Shown piece after piece: positions 8,160 through 17,050 of a DNA stretch of 64,000 bases. A model generated the notes under the pieces. The model was not told the DNA's origin. It made no database searches and saw only the letters and a program-made list of their open reading frames with translations. This DNA comes from Halopenitus salinus (GTDB lineage Archaea > Halobacteriota > Halobacteria > Halobacteriales > Haloferacaceae), in the NCBI RefSeq assembly GCF_042662125.1, contig NZ_JBHSXL010000009.1, positions 558,001-622,000 of the forward strand, given 5' to 3'. Position numbers and translations under genes: made by a program. Within the stretch, counting starts at the first letter, position 1, and each line of letters begins with the position of its first letter.

Positions 8160-8708
8160 TCAGGCCATCGAGTCCCCGGTGACGAGGGTGTCGTCCTCGA
8201 GATAGTGTTCCAGATGGTGTGCGTGCTCCTCGACGTCCACCAGGACATCACGGAGCTGTTCCTCGGTGGTGTAGTCGCCGAGGTCGTTCGCGAGCCGGAC
8301 GTGCTCGCGAAGCGACTCGATGACGTCGCCGAAGATCTCCATGTCGTTTTCGAGCGACGTCCGGACGTCGTAGGCGTCGGCGTCCTCTCCCGAGACGGGC
8401 GCGTGTTCCTCGTAGTTCGCGCCGCCCGAAAGCGGGACTCCGCCGAGCGCCTGCGCGCGCTCGGCGATGACGTCGGCGCCCTCCTCGAGGTCCGCGGCGA
8501 CCTCGCCGAGGTAGACGTGGAGGTCACGGAACTCCGCGCCCTCGACGAGCCAGTGGTGTTTCTTGATCTGGTGGTACAACACGTACGTCGACGCGAGATC
8601 GGTGTTCAAGGCGTCGACGAGCTGCTCGGCCTTCTCCTCGGGGATCCGAAGCGCTTCGCTCTCTTCGACCGTTCCGTACTGCTGTCGGACGTGTCTCTGG
8701 GTACTCAT
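8160..8708 (-). CDS. dpsA: DNA-protecting ferritin-like protein DpsA
   Basis: A 182-residue Dps-family ferritin: a dodecameric shell that oxidises and stores iron and protects DNA under oxidative stress. The ferroxidase-site signature is HHWLVEGAEFRDLHVYLGE followed by DLEEGADVIAERA, with the conserved His and Asp/Glu at the dimer interface. Haloarchaeal DpsA has the same length and the same acidic surface. A strong Shine-Dalgarno sequence (AGGAGG) sits seven bases before the ATG, unusual in a genome where many genes look leaderless. The upstream 90 bases are strikingly AT-rich. Iron- or peroxide-dependent control is known for homologues but not shown here. Confidence 0.97.
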   Translation of the reverse strand: MSTQRHVRQQYGTVEESEALRIPEEKAEQLVDALNTDLASTYVLYHQIKKHHWLVEGAEFRDLHVYLGEVAADLEEGADVIAERAQALGGVPLSGGANYEEHAPVSGEDADAYDVRTSLENDMEIFGDVIESLREHVRLANDLGDYTTEEQLRDVLVDVEEHAHHLEHYLEDDTLVTGDSMA

Positions 8709-8800
8709 CTCGTCCTCCTATTCGTCCGTATTCCACTTAAACATTCATATTACGGAATTTTATTTTCCCATCTAAAAACACATTTTTTTCATATTGGAAC
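8709..8800 (-). promoter_or_regulatory. AT-rich dpsA promoter/5' leader with strong Shine-Dalgarno
   Basis: This 92-bp stretch is the most AT-rich in the area, with runs such as TTTTATTTTCCC and AAAAACACATTTTTTT. On the minus strand it ends in AATAGGAGGACGAG before the dpsA ATG. A TTTAAG box lies about 35 bases upstream of the start. AT-richness and the SD mark a strong regulated promoter with a leadered transcript. I cannot identify a specific iron-regulator site. Confidence 0.55.
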
Positions 8801-8907
8801 TCCCCACCCGATCGGCTACTGTCCGTCTCCTCGACCGAAGCGTCTCCGGGCGGGCGAGCGCGCACGAAGGGAAACGACTTAATGGACCACACACGCAGAT
8901 TCACGGT

Positions 8908-10245
8908 ATGAGCAACGGCGAGGACGAGCCGGAGGACGCCCCCGAAGAAACGGACGCGGAGTCCCCGACTCTTCCGGGAGACGTGACCGAGGAGTCCCTG
9001 AGCGAGTATCTCGACGAGGTGGAGAGCAAGCTCGAGGCGGCCGAGACCGAGGCCGACCTCGACGACGTCGAGGCCCTGCTTTCCGACGCCGAGTCGTCCC
9101 TCTCGGAGGCGGACCTGCCGGACCCCGAGGACGAGGACGAGGAGAACCTGCGTGAGGCCCTCGAGTCGCGGATCGAGGACCTTCGATCGTCGCTGTCGGA
9201 CGCGCGCGGTCCGTACGCCGAGGACGTGATCGACGACGTCGAGGCGGCGATCGACGACATCGAGAGCGCCGAGTGGACCGAGACGGGACTCGAGGAGGTC
9301 GAGGCGGCGATCGAGGCGTTCGCGGCCCACGTCGCGGAGACGCTCGGCGTCGATGTCGAGCCCGAGACGGACGACGTCGACGCGCTCGTCCTCACCCTGG
9401 AGTCGATCACGGAGGCGATCGAGGACGCGGACCTCGACGCGGACGCGGACGCGGAGACGATCGCGACGCTCGTCGAGGGCGCCGAGACGCTTTCGGCGGA
9501 CCTCGAGGACGCCGAGCGGTGGGAGGACCTCGGAACGAACGAACAGCTCCTCGCCGAGGGCTTTTTCGACGTGCTCGGCCACTACAAGGACTACCCGGTC
9601 GAGTGGTCCGCGCTGAAGGCCCACGAGGAGGCGGGCAACGTCGACATGATCCTGCTCGCGCTCGATTCGCTCCAGTCGGATTTCATGGAGCGCCACTGCA
9701 TGGAGGCGTTCGAGCGCATGGGCAAGCGCGCGGCGACCGAGGCGGCCCTCGATGAGCTGCTCGGTCGCGCGGAGAAACGCGAGAAGGTCGCGATCCGGAT
9801 CCTCGGCAAGATGGCCGCGGACGAGGCCACGGAGACGCTCCTCGAGTACGTCGACGAGGACTCCGACCCGCAGCTCCAGAAGGCGACGTTCAAGGCGCTC
9901 GGCGAGATCGGCGCGTCCGAGGCGGTCCAGCCGCTCGCGAACAAACTCGAGATGGAGGACGACAACGTACGTCCCTACGCGGCCCGCGCCCTCGGCCTCA
10001 TCGGCGACGCACGAGCCGTCGATCCGCTCGCGGAGACGCTCTCGAGCGACGAATCCGCGGACGTCCGATCGGCCGCCGCGTGGGCGCTCCGACAGATCGG
10101 CACCCGCGAGGCTCTCGAGGCCGTGGCCGAGCACGACGACGAGCGCGTCTTCATCGTCCAGACGGAAGCCGAGAAGGCAAAGGAGACGCTCGACGCAGGC
10201 ACGGATACAGGCACCGACGCGGACGCCGACGCACCGACCGCCTGA
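8908..10245 (+). CDS. Acidic HEAT-repeat protein
   Basis: A 445-residue soluble protein. Residues 1-45 are acidic and disordered. About 25-200 is a long run of helices rich in Glu/Asp/Ala (EYLDEVESKLEAAETEADLDDVEALL...). Residues about 210-430 form tandem HEAT/PBS-lyase repeats, recognisable as EALGEIGASEAVQPL, RALGLIGDARAVDPL and WALRQIGTREALEAV. HEAT solenoids bind protein partners; no enzymatic residue is visible, so a scaffold or adaptor role is inferred. The ATG at 8908 is chosen over an upstream in-frame ATG because acidic MSNGEDEPED is a typical haloarchaeal N-terminus. Confidence 0.85.
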   Translation: MSNGEDEPEDAPEETDAESPTLPGDVTEESLSEYLDEVESKLEAAETEADLDDVEALLSDAESSLSEADLPDPEDEDEENLREALESRIEDLRSSLSDARGPYAEDVIDDVEAAIDDIESAEWTETGLEEVEAAIEAFAAHVAETLGVDVEPETDDVDALVLTLESITEAIEDADLDADADAETIATLVEGAETLSADLEDAERWEDLGTNEQLLAEGFFDVLGHYKDYPVEWSALKAHEEAGNVDMILLALDSLQSDFMERHCMEAFERMGKRAATEAALDELLGRAEKREKVAIRILGKMAADEATETLLEYVDEDSDPQLQKATFKALGEIGASEAVQPLANKLEMEDDNVRPYAARALGLIGDARAVDPLAETLSSDESADVRSAAAWALRQIGTREALEAVAEHDDERVFIVQTEAEKAKETLDAGTDTGTDADADAPTA

Positions 10246-10380
10246 AGGGTCGCCGTTCGTCGAGGTCGTACCGGTTCCTCGTTCTACGGCGGTTCGCCCG
10301 TTCTACCCACACGTGTCGATCCGTCGCCTCGTTCGAATCCGCACCCGGAGGGTTATATATCGGAACGAGCCAGACGTCCC

Positions 10381-12105
10381 GTGCGTCGAATCGCGTCACT
10401 TCCCGACGATCGATCCCTCGTTTGCCTCCTCGTCGTCGGTCTTCTCGCGGGAGCCCTCCTGGCCGTTCCGACAGTCGCCGGGGCGGGTGGGGCTGGCGTC
10501 CACGGTCGTCCCCCCGCCGACGTGGGCGGAACATTCCCGAACGCGCCCTCGTCGTCGGGTACCCCGAACGAAACGCCCTCGAACGGGACGATCGTCGAGC
10601 TGTACCCGAATCCGGTCGCCGACGGTGACGTCGGCGAGTACCTGATCGTCGACCTCCCGGTCGCGGGAAACTGGTCGCTCTCGGACGGCCACCACGAGAC
10701 GCCGCTGCCGAGGAACGCCTCCGGGCGGACGATCCTGAGCCGTAACCCCGAGGCCGCAGCTGCCCACGTCGACGACGAGGTGCTTCGACTTCCCGGATAC
10801 CTCCCGCTCGCGGACGACGGCGACCGAATCACGCTCGCCTTCGAGGGGATCGCCGTCGACTCGGTGCGCTACGAGCGAGCCCCCGAGGCGGAGGTGTGGA
10901 ACCGCGAGTGGGAGGGGGGCGGCTACGGAACCGGCCGTGGCGGTTGGCGACCCTACGGCTATGAACCCCACGACCTGCCCGGACCGCACGGTCCCGCGGA
11001 CGTCGACGTCTTCGTCCTGCCGGACGCGAGCGAGGCCCCTCACTCGGCGGTGACCGGAGCCGAGGAGCGCATCCTGCTCGCGGGCTACACGTTCGAGTCG
11101 GCGCGCATCGCCGAGGCGCTGATCGCGGCCCACCGCCGCGGGGTGACGGTCCGGGTACTCGTCGAGGGACGCCCCGTCGGCGGGTTCTCCGGGGGAACCG
11201 CTCGAACGCTCGATCGGCTCCTCGAGGCCGGGATCGAACCGCGCGTCCTCGCCGGCGACCGACGGCGGTTCTCCTTTCACCACCCGAAGTACGCGGTCGT
11301 CGACGACCGGGCGGTGGTGCTCACGGAGAACTGGAAGCCGTCGGGCACCGGCGGCGCCGGAAACCGCGGTTGGGGCGCGGTCGTCCACGACGGGGGGTTC
11401 GCCGCCGATCTCGCGGACGTGTTCGACCGGGACGCGAGCGCCGGGGACGCGATCCCGTGGCGACGTGCCCGATCGAATCTGACCACACACGGGTCCACGC
11501 GTTCCACCGAGGAGTACCCGACCCGGTTCGAACCGCGGCGAACGACCGCTAACGAGGTGGAGCTCCTGTTGGCGCCGGAGAACGCCGCCGATCGGCTCAC
11601 CGAGCGGATCGACGCCGCGGACGACCGGATCCTCGTGATGGTTCCGCGAACCGCCGGGCCGGAGTGGCGGCTCCTCGAGGCGGTCATCCGTGCGGCCGAC
11701 CGCGGCGTCGAGAGCAGGGTGCTGCTCTCGAACGCGTGGTACGACCGCGAGGAGAACGCGGCCCTCGCCGCTCGGCTGAACCGACGGGCCGACCGCGAGG
11801 GCCTCCCGCTTTCGGTGGCGGTGACCGAGCCGCGTGGTCGCTACGGCAAGATCCACGCAAAGGGGATGGTGATCGACGATTCGGTCGTGATCGGCAGCCT
11901 CAACTGGAACGAGGCGGCGGCGACGACCAACCGCGAGGTTCTCGTCGTGCTCGAGAGCCCGCAGGCCGCCTCCTACTTCGAGGCGACCTACGCCGCCGAC
12001 TGGCGCGGCGGGGGCGTCCAGCTCCCGATCGGGCTCGCGGGAGGGGTCGCGATCGCGGCGGCGACGGTCGCGGTCGTCGCCCGCCGGGAGGTGTCGTTCG
12101 TCTAG
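10381..12105 (+). CDS. Secreted, C-terminally anchored phospholipase D-like protein
   Basis: A 574-residue protein with a GTG start and a perfectly placed TATA (TTATATAT, 10353-10360), hence leaderless. A Sec signal peptide (about 12-37, LVCLLVVGLLAGALLAVPTVAGA) is followed by a beta-rich region resembling a lamin-tail domain (about 60-165). Two phospholipase D/nuclease half-sites follow: HPK near His301-Lys303 (HHPKYAVVDD) and IHAKGMVIDDS at His492-Lys494-Asp499. A C-terminal hydrophobic helix (about 545-567) would anchor it outside the membrane. PLD-fold enzymes cleave phosphodiester bonds in lipids or nucleic acids; the substrate is not predictable. Its TAG overlaps the stop of the convergent RecJ-like gene (CTAG). 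Confidence 0.9.
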   Translation: MRRIASLPDDRSLVCLLVVGLLAGALLAVPTVAGAGGAGVHGRPPADVGGTFPNAPSSSGTPNETPSNGTIVELYPNPVADGDVGEYLIVDLPVAGNWSLSDGHHETPLPRNASGRTILSRNPEAAAAHVDDEVLRLPGYLPLADDGDRITLAFEGIAVDSVRYERAPEAEVWNREWEGGGYGTGRGGWRPYGYEPHDLPGPHGPADVDVFVLPDASEAPHSAVTGAEERILLAGYTFESARIAEALIAAHRRGVTVRVLVEGRPVGGFSGGTARTLDRLLEAGIEPRVLAGDRRRFSFHHPKYAVVDDRAVVLTENWKPSGTGGAGNRGWGAVVHDGGFAADLADVFDRDASAGDAIPWRRARSNLTTHGSTRSTEEYPTRFEPRRTTANEVELLLAPENAADRLTERIDAADDRILVMVPRTAGPEWRLLEAVIRAADRGVESRVLLSNAWYDREENAALAARLNRRADREGLPLSVAVTEPRGRYGKIHAKGMVIDDSVVIGSLNWNEAAATTNREVLVVLESPQAASYFEATYAADWRGGGVQLPIGLAGGVAIAAATVAVVARREVSFV

Positions 12106-14192
12106 TCCTCCAGCACGGTCGCGGACGAGAGCGCCTCGTCGATCTCCGCGTCGGCCATCTTGCCCACGAGCGTCTCGATGACCTCGCTGCGGCGTCCCTT
12201 CACGAACTTGATCGAGCCGACGACGAGGTGGCCGCCGCCGGAGACGCCGGCGCCGGGAAGCTCCTCGTTGAGCTCGGTTACCATGGTCGGGATGTCGAGT
12301 CGGACCCCGTCCGAACGGAGGACGGCGAAGTCCGGACCGTATCCGATCGTGATGACCGGATCGCCCGTCTCCTCGACCTTCGTGTCGTGGAGCTTGCCGG
12401 TCGTCTTTCCGGGCGCCGGATAGGTGAACCGGTGTGCGTACTCGTCGAGGTCGATCCGGTAGAGGCGAGCCCCGGAGGCAAGCCGCTCGTGTTCGACGTG
12501 CTCCTCGACCGCGTCGATCTGGCGTTCGACGTCACGTTCGGCCCGTTCGGAGAGGAACTCGACGAGCTCCCCGTGACGATCGGGGTCCGGACAGTTCACG
12601 TCGAGGACGTCGTTGACGAGGGTCTTCCCCTCGGAGTAGCGCAGCCAGTGGGCGGCGTAATCGAGCGCCTCGCCGATGTCGAGGACGTGCGAGCGGTCGT
12701 ATCCCGCGTCCGCGGCCAACGAGAGGTACTCCGACATCGCATCCGCCTTCGATCGGTCCGAAAGCCCCGCGACGGCCGGGACGTGGTCGAGTTCGCCGTC
12801 GATCGTCGGGTCGATGAGTCGGGCGAGTTCGACACACATCATGCCGGTCGTGATCCGGTAGTCCTCGCCGTGGAGGTAGGGGTTGACGTGGGCGTCGAGG
12901 AGGGGTTCGACGGCCTCCGGGTCCGGGTGGTGGTGGTCGACGGCGACGATCGGGATGTCGTAGTGGGCGAGGTTCTCGTAGGCGGGGACGTCCTCCTCGG
13001 TCGAGCCGTTGTCGAGCATCAACAGAAGCGGAAGCTTCTGGCCGTGCCTCGCGCGGCCGCCGAGCGCGAAGTTGAGATCGCGAGTGACGTCCTCCATCTC
13101 GTAGTACGGGGCCTTGCTCGGGAGTCGCTTGAAGAGGTGTCGCGGCGCGTCGGCGTCCTCGTGGACATCGCGGATGAAGTTCTCGAGCGCGTACTGGACC
13201 GGGATCGCGGCGCACATCCCGTCGCCGTCGGCGTGGTGTCGCGCGCGGATCGGTCGCCCCTCGAGGACCGTCCGCCGGAGCCGCCTCGCGACCTCGATGA
13301 GGTCCTCGCGGATCGGCTCGAAGGCCTCCCACTCGATCAGCGGATCGACGTCAGCGGGCTCGGAGCGCTCGGCGAGCGTCTCGTCGATCCGTTCGCGAGC
13401 GGACCGCGCGCGTTCGTCCTTGAGGGGCTGCATCGAGTCGACCTCGATCTGGAGCGCGTCCTCGCGCGTCTCGACGTCGCCCTCGACGCGAACCAGATCG
13501 CCGACCTCGATGTCGGGATAGGCCCGTACCCCGGCCTCCTCGAAGGCGGCACACGAGACGATGCCCGTCGCGTCAGAGACCGCGAAGATCGTGGGGCCCC
13601 CGGTCTGTTTGGCCTGGACGATCTCGCCCTCGACGGTGACGTTCTCGGCCGGCTTGAGCCCGCGGATCCGGGCGATCGTCGGCTCGTGTTCGACGATCTC
13701 GGTCCGGTAGTCCTGTAGATCGACGTCGTCAAAGGCGACGTCGCCGTTCTCGCGAACCTCCTCGAGCTTCACCACGAGCCGGTCGCCGACCTCGTAGGAC
13801 CCCGAGAGGTTCGACTCGTGTACGAGTCCGGAGACGGAGTCGGAGACGTCGACGAAGACGCCGTAGTCCACGACGCCGTTGACCTCGGCGTGGTAGTGGG
13901 CGCCGACCTCGACGTCGGCACGGGTGCAGTCGGGGGCCAGATCGTGGACGACGGGACGGTCGTCGTCCGACTCGTCCGACTCGTTCGGGTCGTGGGTCTC
14001 ATCGACCGGATCGGTTCCGGCGTCCGCCGGATCGTTGCTGGCGTCAGCCGAACCGTCGGCGTCGTCGGATCGTTCGGCTGCGGCGGCTTCCTCGACGTAC
14101 TCGAAGCTGTCGGCCTCCGTCGAGCCGTCGGCGTCGGAATCGGGACTCGAATCGTCCCGGGTGCCGGAATCCCCGGCAAACTGATCGGTCAT
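12102..14192 (-). CDS. RecJ-like DHH phosphoesterase with S1 and OB domains
   Basis: A 696-residue nuclease-family protein. Residues 1-80 are an acidic disordered tail, 96-155 an S1 RNA-binding domain (VNGVVDYGVFVDVSDSVSGLVH), about 170-250 an OB-fold nucleic-acid-binding domain, about 300-560 the DHH domain, and the C-terminal DHHA1 domain contains GVSGGGHLVVGSIKFVKG (about 650-665). DHH metal motifs are HHADGDG (about 314), MLDNGS (about 391) and VDHHHPD (about 415). Archaeal relatives are RecJ/GAN-type exonucleases, some associated with the replisome, others acting on RNA. The S1 domain leaves an RNA substrate open. The gene is monocistronic. Confidence 0.9.
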   Translation of the reverse strand: MTDQFAGDSGTRDDSSPDSDADGSTEADSFEYVEEAAAAERSDDADGSADASNDPADAGTDPVDETHDPNESDESDDDRPVVHDLAPDCTRADVEVGAHYHAEVNGVVDYGVFVDVSDSVSGLVHESNLSGSYEVGDRLVVKLEEVRENGDVAFDDVDLQDYRTEIVEHEPTIARIRGLKPAENVTVEGEIVQAKQTGGPTIFAVSDATGIVSCAAFEEAGVRAYPDIEVGDLVRVEGDVETREDALQIEVDSMQPLKDERARSARERIDETLAERSEPADVDPLIEWEAFEPIREDLIEVARRLRRTVLEGRPIRARHHADGDGMCAAIPVQYALENFIRDVHEDADAPRHLFKRLPSKAPYYEMEDVTRDLNFALGGRARHGQKLPLLLMLDNGSTEEDVPAYENLAHYDIPIVAVDHHHPDPEAVEPLLDAHVNPYLHGEDYRITTGMMCVELARLIDPTIDGELDHVPAVAGLSDRSKADAMSEYLSLAADAGYDRSHVLDIGEALDYAAHWLRYSEGKTLVNDVLDVNCPDPDRHGELVEFLSERAERDVERQIDAVEEHVEHERLASGARLYRIDLDEYAHRFTYPAPGKTTGKLHDTKVEETGDPVITIGYGPDFAVLRSDGVRLDIPTMVTELNEELPGAGVSGGGHLVVGSIKFVKGRRSEVIETLVGKMADAEIDEALSSATVLED

Positions 14193-14351
14193 GGAAAGCG
14201 GTTCGCGGCCGGCGCGTGTTAAGCTTGTTATCTCGATCTCTCGGCTTCCCCAACCGTCGACCCCGTGGTCGATCGGTCGCCGACCTTCGGGATCGCTTCA
14301 TCGGAGCCGTCGTCCGGAATCCCTTTGAGTCGACGGCGCCCAGTGTCGCCC

Positions 14352-14975
14352 ATGCGCCTGTTCCGGTCGAAGGACCTCCTGGGGATCGCCCGGGAGACGA
14401 TGGAGTTCGTCCTCGAGGCCTGCGAGGACACCCACCCGAACGAGTACATGGGGTTCCTGCGGGCGGAGGACGCGAGGAAACTCGATCTCGACCGGAACGG
14501 ACAGGTGATCACCGACGTGCTCGTCATCCCCGGGACGGAGTCGAACCCGGTCAGCGCGACCGTCCGATCGACGATGAAGCCGAACGACCTCCGGTCCGTG
14601 GGATCGGTCCACTCTCACCCGAACGGCGTGCTCCGCCCGAGCGACGCCGATCTGGCCACCTTCGGCCAGGGCGAGGTCCACCTCATCGTGGGTGCGCCCT
14701 ACGGCTGGAGCGACTGGAAGGCGTTCGACAACGAGGGACGGCCGACGACGCTCGATGTTCTCGACGTCGATCTCCCCGAGTCGCACTTCTTCGATTTCAC
14801 CCAGGCCGACATCGACCGCGAACTGCGCGAGGAGGGACGCGAGATCGATCGGGACGTCGACGACGGGAGATGGGACGATGGACGCAGAGAGGGCGGGAGA
14901 CGGAAGGAGGGGGGCGACGGCGGACGTCGAGATGAGCAGGACGACGGCGGATCGATCCTGGGGTGGCTGCGATGA
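14352..14975 (+). CDS. JAMM/MPN metalloprotease (possible deSAMPylase)
   Basis: A 207-residue Mov34/MPN-family zinc protease. The JAMM residues are all visible: Glu31, then HSHPNGVLRPSDAD giving His87, His89, Ser97 and Asp100. The haloarchaeal enzyme HvJAMM1 cleaves ubiquitin-like SAMP modifiers from proteins; this protein fits that family, but identity with HvJAMM1 is inferred. After residue about 160 the sequence becomes a Gly/Arg/Asp/Glu low-complexity stretch ending in SILGWLR, probably flexible. The ATG at 14352 avoids a spurious Pro/Arg-rich extension. The last bases overlap the FAD synthase start (ATGA), implying coupled translation. Confidence 0.85.
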   Translation: MRLFRSKDLLGIARETMEFVLEACEDTHPNEYMGFLRAEDARKLDLDRNGQVITDVLVIPGTESNPVSATVRSTMKPNDLRSVGSVHSHPNGVLRPSDADLATFGQGEVHLIVGAPYGWSDWKAFDNEGRPTTLDVLDVDLPESHFFDFTQADIDRELREEGREIDRDVDDGRWDDGRREGGRRKEGGDGGRRDEQDDGGSILGWLR

Positions 14976-15469
14976 CCCGCGTCCTCGCGCAGGGCACCTT
15001 CGACCTACTCCATCCCGGACATCTCCACTACCTTCGCGACGCGGCCGGCCACGGCGACGAACTCCACGTGATCGTGGCACGCCCCACGAACGTCACCCAC
15101 AAGCGACGGCCGATCCTCCCGGCCGAGCAGCGCCGCGAGATGGTCGCCGCCCTCGATCCGGTCGACGAGGCACACTTGGGCCACGAGTCGGACATCTTCA
15201 CGCCCGTCCGGCGCCTCGATCCGGACGTCATCGTCCTCGGATACGACCAGCATCACGACGACGAGGCGATCGCCGGGGGTCTCGCCGATCACGGGATCGA
15301 TTGCCGGATCGAGCGGGCGACACCCCGAGAGAAGCGCTACGAGGGCGAGCTGCTCTCGACGGGACGCATCGTGGATCGCGTCCTTTCGGAACGCGGAGGC
15401 GAACGCACACCGGACGACGATTCCGAACGTGATGACGGAGTCGACGGAGTCGACGGTCCGCGTGCGTGA
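14972..15469 (+). CDS. ribL: FAD synthase RibL
   Basis: A 165-residue nucleotidyltransferase that adenylates FMN to FAD. GTFDLLHPGHLHYL holds the HxGH motif, and STGRIVDRVL matches the ISST-like motif at the C-terminal end of the catalytic domain. Cytidylyltransferases for glycerol-3-phosphate look alike; in archaea the short stand-alone version of this sequence type is FAD synthase, so I prefer that. The ATG is at 14972, inside the stop of the JAMM gene. An alternative ATG nine bases earlier would only add three residues. The C-terminal 25 residues are acidic low complexity. Confidence 0.88.
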   Translation: MTRVLAQGTFDLLHPGHLHYLRDAAGHGDELHVIVARPTNVTHKRRPILPAEQRREMVAALDPVDEAHLGHESDIFTPVRRLDPDVIVLGYDQHHDDEAIAGGLADHGIDCRIERATPREKRYEGELLSTGRIVDRVLSERGGERTPDDDSERDDGVDGVDGPRA

Positions 15470-15514
15470 ACCGAAGCGCGGAAGCTATATGTCGCGGTTT
15501 CCAACTCCAGAACG

Positions 15515-16954
15515 GTGACTCGCCAGGACCGATTTCCGGCGTTGCTCGCGGCGACGACGATGGGCGTGTACCTGCTTCTCGTCGTCGGCGCGACGGCGAC
15601 GCTTTCGGACGCGGCGACCGCGTGTGCCGCCTGGCCGGCCTGCGGTGACGGATACACCCTCCCCGCGGAGACGGTCGGCTGGATAGCGATCGGCCACCGT
15701 CTGGCCGCGCTCGGCGTCGGTGCGCTCGTGGTCGCGACCGTCGTTTCCGCGTTCCGCCGGTCGACCTCCCGCCGGGTTCGCGCGTCGCTTTCGGTCGTGT
15801 TTCTCGCCTATCCCGTTCAGGCGGGACTCGGCGCCTACGTCGCGACCGCCGACGCGTCCGCCGTGACGTCCACGCTCCATCTCGGCGTCGGGATCGCGAT
15901 CTTCGCCGCGGCCATGGCCGCGTTGACGTGGTGGTTGGAGGCGGAGACCGGCGACCCGGACGAGTCGGTCGACGCCGTCGGCGACGCTGACGCGGTCGCC
16001 GACCTCGACTACGTCGACGGGACCATCGACGGCACCGTCGAGCCCGCCGGCGACGCGTCCTCCCCGGTTCCGGAGTCGGGGCTGCCGCGTCTGCGGGCGA
16101 CCGCCGCGGCCTATTTCCGGCTGATGAAACCCCGGCTGATGTGGCTTTTGTGTCTCGTCGCCGCCGCGGCGATGGCGCTGGCTGGCGGTCCCGGATTCAC
16201 GCCCCGGACGGTCGCGTTGACCCTCGCCGGCGGTTCGATCGCCATCGGGGCGTCGGGGACGTTCAACCACGTGCTCGAGCGCGACGTCGACCGGCGGATG
16301 CAGCGGACGGCCGACCGGCCGCTGGCCGTCGATCTCGTCTCGGTCCGCCGTGCGACGGCGTTCGGGCTCCTGTTGACGGCCCTCTCGGTCGGGCTGTTCT
16401 GGCTCGTGAACCCGCTCGCGGCGGGACTCGGACTCCTGGCGATCGTCTTTTACAGCGTGGTCTACACGCTCGTGCTCAAGCCGAACACCGTCCAGAACAC
16501 CGTCATCGGCGGCGCCGCCGGCTCGCTGCCGGCGCTCATCGGCTGGGCGGCGGTGACCGGCGAGGTGGGCGGCGGGGGGCTGCTTTTGGCCGCGCTCATC
16601 TTCCTTTGGACTCCCGCCCACTTCTACAACCTCGCGCTCGCCTACCGAGAGGACTACGCGCGCGGCGGCTTTCCGATGATGCCCGTCGTCCGCGGGGAGA
16701 CGGCGACGCGTCGCCACATCCTCTGGTACCTCGGCGCTACGCTCGTCGCGGCCGCGATCCTCGCCGCCACCGCCGACGCCCTCGGGGTGCTCTACGTCGG
16801 GGTCGGGGTCGTCCTCGGCGCGGTCTTCCTGTGGGCCGTGGTCAGGCTCCACTACGAGCGCACCGAGTCGGCCGCGTTCCGGGCGTTTCACGCCTCGAAC
16901 GCGTACCTCGGCCTCCTGTTACTGGCCGTCGTGATCGACTCGATGGTCGTGTGA
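15515..16954 (+). CDS. ctaB: Heme o synthase with fused CtaA-like half domain
   Basis: A 479-residue membrane protein. The C-terminal part (about 196-479) is protoheme IX farnesyltransferase: the UbiA-fold motif NHVLERDVDRRMQRT (about 250-264) binds the Mg-prenyl diphosphate and YREDYARGGFPMMP is the second conserved loop. It attaches a prenyl tail to heme b, giving heme o for cytochrome oxidase. The N-terminal part (about 1-150) has four membrane helices with GHRLAALG and TLHLGVG, matching half of a CtaA/COX15 heme a synthase. An acidic linker joins them. The GTG start is supported by a TATA (CTATAT, 15485-15490) giving a leaderless mRNA. Whether the CtaA-like half oxidises heme o or only binds heme is open. 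Confidence 0.92.
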   Translation: MTRQDRFPALLAATTMGVYLLLVVGATATLSDAATACAAWPACGDGYTLPAETVGWIAIGHRLAALGVGALVVATVVSAFRRSTSRRVRASLSVVFLAYPVQAGLGAYVATADASAVTSTLHLGVGIAIFAAAMAALTWWLEAETGDPDESVDAVGDADAVADLDYVDGTIDGTVEPAGDASSPVPESGLPRLRATAAAYFRLMKPRLMWLLCLVAAAAMALAGGPGFTPRTVALTLAGGSIAIGASGTFNHVLERDVDRRMQRTADRPLAVDLVSVRRATAFGLLLTALSVGLFWLVNPLAAGLGLLAIVFYSVVYTLVLKPNTVQNTVIGGAAGSLPALIGWAAVTGEVGGGGLLLAALIFLWTPAHFYNLALAYREDYARGGFPMMPVVRGETATRRHILWYLGATLVAAAILAATADALGVLYVGVGVVLGAVFLWAVVRLHYERTESAAFRAFHASNAYLGLLLLAVVIDSMVV

Positions 16955-17050
16955 TCGCCGCTCGCCGTGGCTGCGATCGCCGACCGCTATGGCCGTGATC
17001 GCCGATCCCAAAGAGGAATCCTTAGGCGCGTTCGAGACCGACCGGGATCC

